DNA of 64,000 nt from Hysterangium stoloniferum (lineage: Eukaryota > Basidiomycota > Agaricomycetes > Hysterangiales > Hysterangiaceae), in assembly GCA_015178975.1 (NCBI GenBank), contig WHVD01000248.1, forward strand, positions 1 through 64,000, written 5' to 3'. This document shows positions 58,226 to 64,000 of this stretch, piece by piece. The notes beneath the pieces were generated by a model, which was given only the letters and a program-made list of their open reading frames with translations, did not search any database and was not told the origin of the DNA. How positions within the stretch are numbered: the first letter of the stretch is position 1; each line of letters begins with the position of its first letter. Made by a program: the position numbers and the translations under genes.

Positions 58226-60370
58226 GCTACAACAAACTAGGGTTATGGATGCACAGTTCTCACTTGATAGACTTGATCCACCCCCACCCCAACCTGTGAT
58301 GTATTGCTTTTGTTGAGAATCCTTAAGTACTTGCAGTGACTTAAAGACAACAACTATGATATATGAAAGAGCTGAGTGTATTAGTAGTCTATTAATTTAG
58401 GGTTCTTATTTGTAAGTATTTAAAGGTAGAATAGAATATGGGAAAGGGAGTGAATTAAGGTAAGTCACATTAATGACAAGGAGAATTCTCACTAACCTGA
58501 GAAAGGTAATATCCCGTAAACCTGGAACATGTGAATAAGATGTATGAATGCAAATGGGATTATACTGTGTAGTTTAAGATGGTTCAAAAGGCTTATATTT
58601 CATAATTCAGCTCTGCTGTTTATATACATAAAATGATGCTGTGCAACTGCACATTACTATGTATAAAAATCATGGCTGCTATGCAATGACTGCACATGAC
58701 AGAATATAGTGTAGCTGCACATAACTGTGCATGCACAGTTACAATTGTCTTAAACTAATTTAGCTAAGAAAAGATATACATCTTGAGTATGGACTTTGAA
58801 AGGTTGTTGGGATCAACCTCACTTCAGTCAGTAACAGACAGGACAAGAGTTTCTCTATTGTAGATGGTAGAAGATAGAATGTACAATATGTTCCACGACT
58901 TCTAGTGTAAGAGTCGAGCCAATATATACCTATGGATAGAACAATAACGTTGCGAGAACAAAGGGATGGAACAATAAGGGATAGAACAATACAAATGGAT
59001 GAACAATACAAATCAAGTTTCTGATCAAGACGGAGATGGAAAATGAAAGATCTCGATCGTGATGGAAAGACAATGGGAGAGCGATCGGATCGGAGAGGCA
59101 ATCGACGGAGTGATGGTTGTAGGCCAATGTAAGCGTATGTGGTAATGCGACCAGGATTACAGACTTCCCATATTCTCTAGACACTTACTAAGCTGTGATC
59201 CAGTTTGTTCCTGATTATGTTTTGACATGTATATGTTCACTTGATATTGTGTTTTGGTACCTGTTCTCATATCAACTTGACCCATATACTCCAGAATGGT
59301 TAATCCTGTTATTTTCTTGTTTACATGTCTTGTCTTTTTGTTTCAGCAGATTAGTAGTACAATAATGAATTAGTCTATATAGTCTATTAATCTTTTTAAC
59401 CACAATCCAATCAGTATATTGACTTAGAGCTACAACCTATCTCCTCAATACACTAAGCTAAACTATGAAACTTGACACCAGTGTATTGTCAGAACCCCTG
59501 GGTATCCCAACTCTCTGACCAATCATGTACTTTCAGACTTTCTAGGATAACTGTACATACCCCTGTCTGAAGCTAGGACCCAATGATCATACAAAAGCAC
59601 AGCACATGAGATGAAGCCAAGTTCTATCTGCCTTGGAACTTCTACAGGTTTTCCCCATGCCCTTGTTCACTCCTGCCCAGTAAGGCCTGAGCTTAACATA
59701 TATCCCTTGTATCCTTGTATATCTCTGGATTGTTATTAAAATAACTCCTCTATCTATATATACATGGAGAAATAGTATTTGCAATCCAATCTGAATATTG
59801 TGTTACATTACATTACATTTAAACTTACTTCTCTCTACAGAAAACCACCCATTCCCTTCCTATTTTGGCCCATTGAATACCTTCAGATTTCCTGAGCTGC
59901 AGCTTCATTCCTCTTCTAATCCTATTCCTGGCCCATCCTGAAGCCACAAATTCATTTGAAATTAGGACAGCTGCATAGTTTGTAATGGTGCAGCATATCA
60001 ACTGAAGCCAAGTCCCACCCATTCACAATCTTTGCTCCTTGGTTTAGTACTTGACTTAAGGTCTCTATAGTATATTTTATTCTCAGCTGATCTCACTTCC
60101 AACATCCTGGCCATATCCAGCCTCCATCACCTATATGTATAGTCCAATCACTAACTAGATACATATAAAGCTGTACAAGGCAGCAATATCATTGTAGACT
60201 CATGATCAATATCATCCAACCTCTCTTTTTGACCAAACTCAGCTGATTTAATAGCAATATTCAATGTTTGGTATATATCTAGTGCAACATCACCAAGTAG
60301 ACTGCTTATATACATACTGTCTAAGGCAAATAAATCATCATGGGCTTGGACTGACATTATTCTGCCCATT
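58226..60370. other. CpG-poor relic DNA, no gene
   Basis: No gene was recognised. GATGAAGCCAAGTTCTA (about 59609) and AACTGAAGCCAAGTCCCACC (about 60000) recall the conserved CTGAAGCCAAGTCCTACC of the A-family LTR, so more LTR relics are likely. A TATA-like TATATAC (about 58620) may belong to another. The block at 58780-59170 has more CpG and could be a younger fragment of unknown type. Confidence 0.35.
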
Positions 60371-60746
60371 CACTGGAGGCACCCCAATGTTTTTGGAGTT
60401 TGAAAACCTTCCAAAAATCTTAATATTTGGCCAAACTTTTCTAAGAATTCTTTGAACTGATAAATTGTTTAAAATTTTTAAGTTTTAGTAGGATTTTCCA
60501 AAGTGGGAAATCATATCTGAAAACCTTAAAAATTTGTATCAAGAAACTCTGACTAATGATGTTTCCTCAGATTTTCTAATGCAAATATTTAAAGTTTTCA
60601 GATATGGTTTTCCAGTTTGGAAAATCCTACTAAAACTTAAAATTTTCAATCAATTTATCAGTTCAAAGAATTCTCAAAAAATTTGGCCAAATAGTAGGAT
60701 TGTCAGAAGGTTTTTTAACTCCAAAAACCTTGAGGTGCCTCCAGTG
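60371..60746. mobile_element. CACTA-like fold-back MITE (376 bp)
   Basis: The element begins CACTGGAGGCACCCCAA and ends in the inverted form TTGAGGTGCCTCCAGTG. Most of its length is an imperfect palindrome: the left GATTTTCC, TTTTAGTAGG and TTTGGCCAAA parts recur in reverse on the right. It is flanked by ATT on both sides (60368-60370 and 60747-60749), a 3-bp duplication. CACTG/CACTA ends with a 3-bp duplication fit the CACTA (CMC/EnSpm) group. It has no coding capacity. A half copy lies at 31219-31405. Confidence 0.8.
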
Positions 60747-60749
60747 ATT

Positions 60750-61077
60750 CCTTATCCTAGTTGTATTTTGTATTTGGGCCTTTTTGATTTACACCTGAGT
60801 CCTTTACATATATCCTCTAACAAAAAACCTGATTTACCATTATATATATTTAAGGCCTGTCCATCTTAGATTTTCACAGATACTAGTGCTCCAAAGCAAC
60901 AAATTCTCACAACTCATACAGAAGTGTAGAGTAACTGGAAAGAAAAAAATAACAAATAGGAATGGATTAATAGAAAGGCTAATCAGAGTCTCAACAAGGA
61001 ATATAATGTGATTTGGATAGGAAGTGTAGAAGTTGACTGCCAGAGACTCAAAATATTTCAAACTCCTACACAGCAAT
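60750..61077. other. Spacer between two MITE-like elements
   Basis: AT-rich, CpG-poor sequence with no gene. A minus-strand frame at 60840-61136 is open for 98 codons but lacks any feature and is probably chance. Confidence 0.35.
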
Positions 61078-61395
61078 GTGCCGCGCGCACTGCTGCAAGG
61101 GCTGCCGCGAAAAGTGGGCAATTGCCGCGAACACACATTTTGGTTTCAAACTAAAACAGAGTCATATTTTGAAAGGTAATACTCAAAATATCATGTTAAA
61201 TGAGCTATTTAAAAAGGGCCTAATACACAATTTTAAACATTAAAACTAAGTCTTAAAGTAAATTAACAGTCCCCTAGTACACATATTGATGTATCATGAA
61301 GTATAGATGGAAAGTTATATCTATTTATGCTAGTCAAATGTGTTTTTGAGGGCATTTTGAGGTGTTCGCGGCAGTCGCGACACCCTGCGCGGCAC
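61078..61395. mobile_element. Possible MITE with GC-rich inverted ends (318 bp)
   Basis: The left end starts GTGCCGCGC and contains TTGCCGCGAACAC about 45 bp in. The right end has the reverse: GTGTTCGCGGCA then GCGCGGCAC. The middle is AT-rich. The contrast between GC-rich inverted ends and an AT-rich core suggests a small DNA transposon. No clear target duplication was found, and the ends are not fully aligned. Confidence 0.55.
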
Positions 61396-61752
61396 TTTCC
61401 CATGGCTCATATGTTTCGTACGTAAGCTATCCTGGCCGACATCGTGCTGGTAAGGAAGTCCATTTTCCCTCCTCTAGTTTATTGATGACAACTACTGTCT
61501 TTCCTGTCGGTCAAGTCATTCCTCACTATTTATCGTTCGGCCGATACCACCGCACTTTCTCCACGGACGAACGCTCGAGCTCGTGGCTCATCGGAGTCGA
61601 GTATGTATCGTACGGCTAGATCCCTCCATGGACGAACGCTCGAGCTCGTGGCTCATCTGAAGAGAGCGACGCCATATACATACCCATGACCTGGCTCTTC
61701 CTTCTCTCCTTTCCCTGTCCCTTTCATATCAAGCTGTCACTCTCTACCCGCC
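61396..61752. promoter_or_regulatory. Upstream region of the secreted/7TM gene with a direct repeat
   Basis: Normal host composition returns here. A 34-base direct repeat (GACGAACGCTCGAGCTCGTG in its core) occurs at 61559-61592 and 61624-61657, 65 bp apart. Each copy holds the palindrome-like GCTCGAGCTC. A TATA-like CCATATACATAC lies at about 61669-61680, followed by a pyrimidine-rich run to the start codon, typical of fungal promoters. Confidence 0.5.
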
Positions 61753-62371
61753 ATGTTTTTTTCTTTCACCCTCTGCTTTCTGGTGTTTGCACTGGTGTCG
61801 GGATATCCAAGATATTACGGTGGTCAGCGCGGACATTCGCTATAGCTTGTTTCTGATTGTACACGCTGATTATGTGAATCATAGTGGCTGCTCATCGCTC
61901 AGATGACATCTCTAAACTAGGATTAAGACAAGACAATTCAGAAAAGGTAATGAACGCCGCAGATCGGGTAAATTACGTCAGATGCTAAACTACACCGACA
62001 TTCCTTTACCGTTGGACAGTGTAGTGCCGCATGTGCCAACTTCAACACCATGTCCAATGACTGCAATACTCCTCATTGTGGCTGTTTCGCCGACTTTTTC
62101 AATGCGGAAGGTCAATGCCTCTTGTGTCAAAGTAACTCCAGCAACCCTGCGGATGTGGTAAACATTAAGTTTTTATTGGATGGTGGGTCACAATCATTGC
62201 CTCTGAACGTGAAGAATCGACTTTGAATTCGATATAGCCGAGGTGGCTCTGTGTCATCGAGACGGCATTGAGACTAGCTACAGTCTACCTCTTGACCCTG
62301 CTGCTGCCGCCATTCTCCAAAGGGTGTATCACGCAGATTCAGGTATGCTTAATTTAACTGCCTATTTATGA
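61753..62371 (+). CDS. Secreted cysteine-rich protein or ectodomain, CFEM-like
   Basis: The start at 61753 gives a clear signal peptide (MFFSFTLCFLVFALVSGYP). Exons that fit in phase are 61753-61822, 61885-61946, 62020-62182 and 62238-62371, for 142 residues. After a short linker comes a block with cysteines spaced C-X3-C-X8-C-X4-C-X-C-X10-C-X2-C (CSAACANF, CNTPHCGC, CLLCQ). It ends with FLLDAEVALCHRDGIETSYS. This resembles the CFEM-like block of many basidiomycete small secreted proteins. In the stand-alone model it stops at 62371. In the other model a GTATGC donor at 62343 splices it to the seven-helix exon at 62395 in phase. Location would be outside the cell or at its surface. The block is shorter than a classic CFEM, so the family call is by pattern only. 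Confidence 0.65.
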
Positions 62372-62394
62372 TTAACTACCATATATTTGGATAG

Positions 62395-63855
62395 TCTTAC
62401 GCACAAAGCAAATGGTTTTTTTGGCTTTACAAATCATTGGTGGACATATTGGCATATTTCTCGTCCTCGTCCTTGCAGTCTTTTCGCGCCAAGTCCACCG
62501 AGACCCGACATTCTTCAATTTTTGTATAACATGTATTATATCTAGTATTGTGTTTTCGTTGTCGTGAGTGTCCTTCAGCACTTTCGTCCCGGTAGCTGAG
62601 TAAACCCTACAGACTTTACCGTGGGACTTCAATTAATACATCCCGTCAACCCTTAGGATATTCGAGGGAAAGTCTGTGTATTGCTCAAGTTGCGCTTACA
62701 AATGGAGCACAAGTCATGACAGCAAGCTCCACGCTATCACTCGTTATCAGGGTGTGTAATGCGTTTCTCTCTTTGTTTTTCTTTCGAATAGCAATAAACG
62801 CCTTTTTCTAAGTTGTGGTTAGACCTTCGTACTGCGATATGTGGGGAGACTAAGGAACCGAAAAAGAATCGGCGCATCACCGTCCTAGTACTGTATCCTA
62901 CCTTCATTTCAGACCAATTGTGGTATTGACCCTTCCCAAAAAGCTTATAATAGCACCTTATGTATTATTTCTTGCGTTTGGGCTTGTCGCTCACTTTGTA
63001 AGACAATTTCCTTATTTTATTGCATTTCTAATTCCCTGCCCAGCACAGCGAGCAGCCTTTGCAGGGAAACTTCTATTGCATATCCTTTGCTTTCCCTTCG
63101 TTAAACCATCTCTAGTATGTCACCTTTCCAGCTTTGTGAAATTGTGCCCAGGCTCATCGCTGTTTTTGCAAGTTCTCGAAATCTTCAGTTTGTGTATGGG
63201 GTAATCTTGGCAATATCACTCATTACAGTGGCACTCGAAGGTGAGCTATCAGCCACGCACCTTGGTATAGCCGCCTAGGAATACATTTTACTTATCCTTG
63301 AATTCCGCTGAACAGCTTATATCGTACGCATGTTATATAGGCACTGGCTGGTCTTCCGACAAATAGAAACCGCAGCCGCGATGTCACTTTCACACTTGAT
63401 CCGAATAATAGTATTCAGTCTATACCGTGTCGTTGTGGTAATGTGCACAAACAATTTGTACATGATGTCGCCAATATTAGTGCTTACCATTTCGTACCCA
63501 AATAGTGCATATGTGTCTGTCCTTAGAAGTCTGTCACACGGGATCCTAGTTTTTGAACCTTCAGAGCCAGCTAACTTCTCAGACTCTGTCATACGGTCCG
63601 CTTCGTCCAATTTTTCTGTGTTGGCTGATATGATGCAAGCCGCAAGTGAGTGTATCGATTCATTTGTCAGACTGATTTGATAGGTGTGTACCATGATTAG
63701 TTCCACTTTTGGGAACAATTATTCTCGGAACCAGAAGTGTAAGTGGCCTAAACTTCTCATTAAACTTTTTTCCTACATGCAATATTTACGTTTCTGTGTA
63801 GGATATACTCGGTGCTGTGGTATTTTGGCGTAGAAATGATGCGGTTAAAGCCTGA
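62395..63855 (+). CDS. Seven-helix membrane protein, Agaricomycete-type
   Basis: A multi-pass plasma-membrane protein of a receptor-like family that I recall from Agaricomycetes and that lacks a known ligand. In-phase exons begin at 62395 (VLRTKQMVFLALQIIGGHIG, then NFCITCIISSIVFSL), after a 49-bp intron at about 62613, and run on through ESLCIAQVALTNGAQVMTAS. LWLDLRTAICGETKEPKK, KKLIIAPYVLFLAFGLVAHF, VYGVILAISLITVALE, AYIVRMLYRHWLVFRQIE and SLSHLIRIIVFSL follow. The last exon reads DILGAVVFWRRNDAVKA and stops at 63855. At least six hydrophobic segments are visible. One junction near 62880-62912 was not settled. The first exon has no start codon of its own before helix 1 (ATG at 62412 is inside it), which favours splicing from the cysteine-rich exons upstream. 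Confidence 0.7.
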
Positions 63856-64000
63856 ATGTCGAAGAAGTTGATCATACTCTGCACTGAATATTGTCACATC
63901 CTTCAAAACCCCTTTTAAAGACATGGTATAGCATCTCAACTATGTACGGATTGTATGACCTATTTATTTGATATGATACATGCCGTTATTTTATTGTATT
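63856..64000. other. 3' flank of the seven-helix gene
   Basis: The last 145 bases show no gene. They should hold the 3' end of the seven-helix gene. Confidence 0.3.

Overview
The window reads as nuclear DNA of a mushroom-forming basidiomycete (Agaricomycetes). Host genes are split by many 50-70 bp GT-AG introns. One gene matches a seven-helix membrane family I know from Agaricomycetes, and about half the window is Ty3/Gypsy chromovirus DNA. No bacterial or organellar features were seen. All assignments come from reading the sequence; no database search was possible.

Layout. 1-626 is AT-rich with no gene. 627-8876 is a nearly complete chromovirus (element A) with both LTRs and a gene-like antisense region carrying a Zn2Cys6-type cysteine motif. 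8877-13130 holds decayed repeats: a 1.4 kb LTR-like repeat with a GTGAC minisatellite, and a relic of a second chromovirus family. 13637-30992 is the host island: an RSC7/SWP82-type chromatin-remodelling subunit, RPL41 (25 codons, two introns), an unrecognised nuclear-looking acidic protein, two tandem SAM methyltransferases with a relic of an aspartic protease between them, the intact aspartic protease, a SET-domain methyltransferase and an alpha/beta hydrolase. 31219-56541 is a nest of elements. Truncated element B (31410-34984) abuts element C (34985-56541, minus strand). C is split by element D (41945-54645, target duplication AATAT) and by a 673 bp insert. Several solo LTRs sit inside B, C and D, each with a 5-bp target duplication. 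56542-61400 is CpG-poor relic DNA with two MITE-like elements. 61753-63855 encodes a secreted cysteine-rich module directly followed by, and possibly spliced into, a seven-helix membrane protein.

How the genes work together. The host island mixes chromatin functions (RSC7-like, SET) with translation (RPL41), secretion (aspartic protease, cysteine-rich module) and metabolism (methyltransferases, hydrolase). I see no biosynthetic cluster. The methyltransferase and protease were apparently duplicated as one block, and one protease copy was then mostly lost.

The most novel-looking items are three: the antisense zinc-cluster passenger kept in three chromovirus copies, the extra sense ORF after integrase in the D family, and the possible fusion of a CFEM-like cysteine module to a seven-helix protein.
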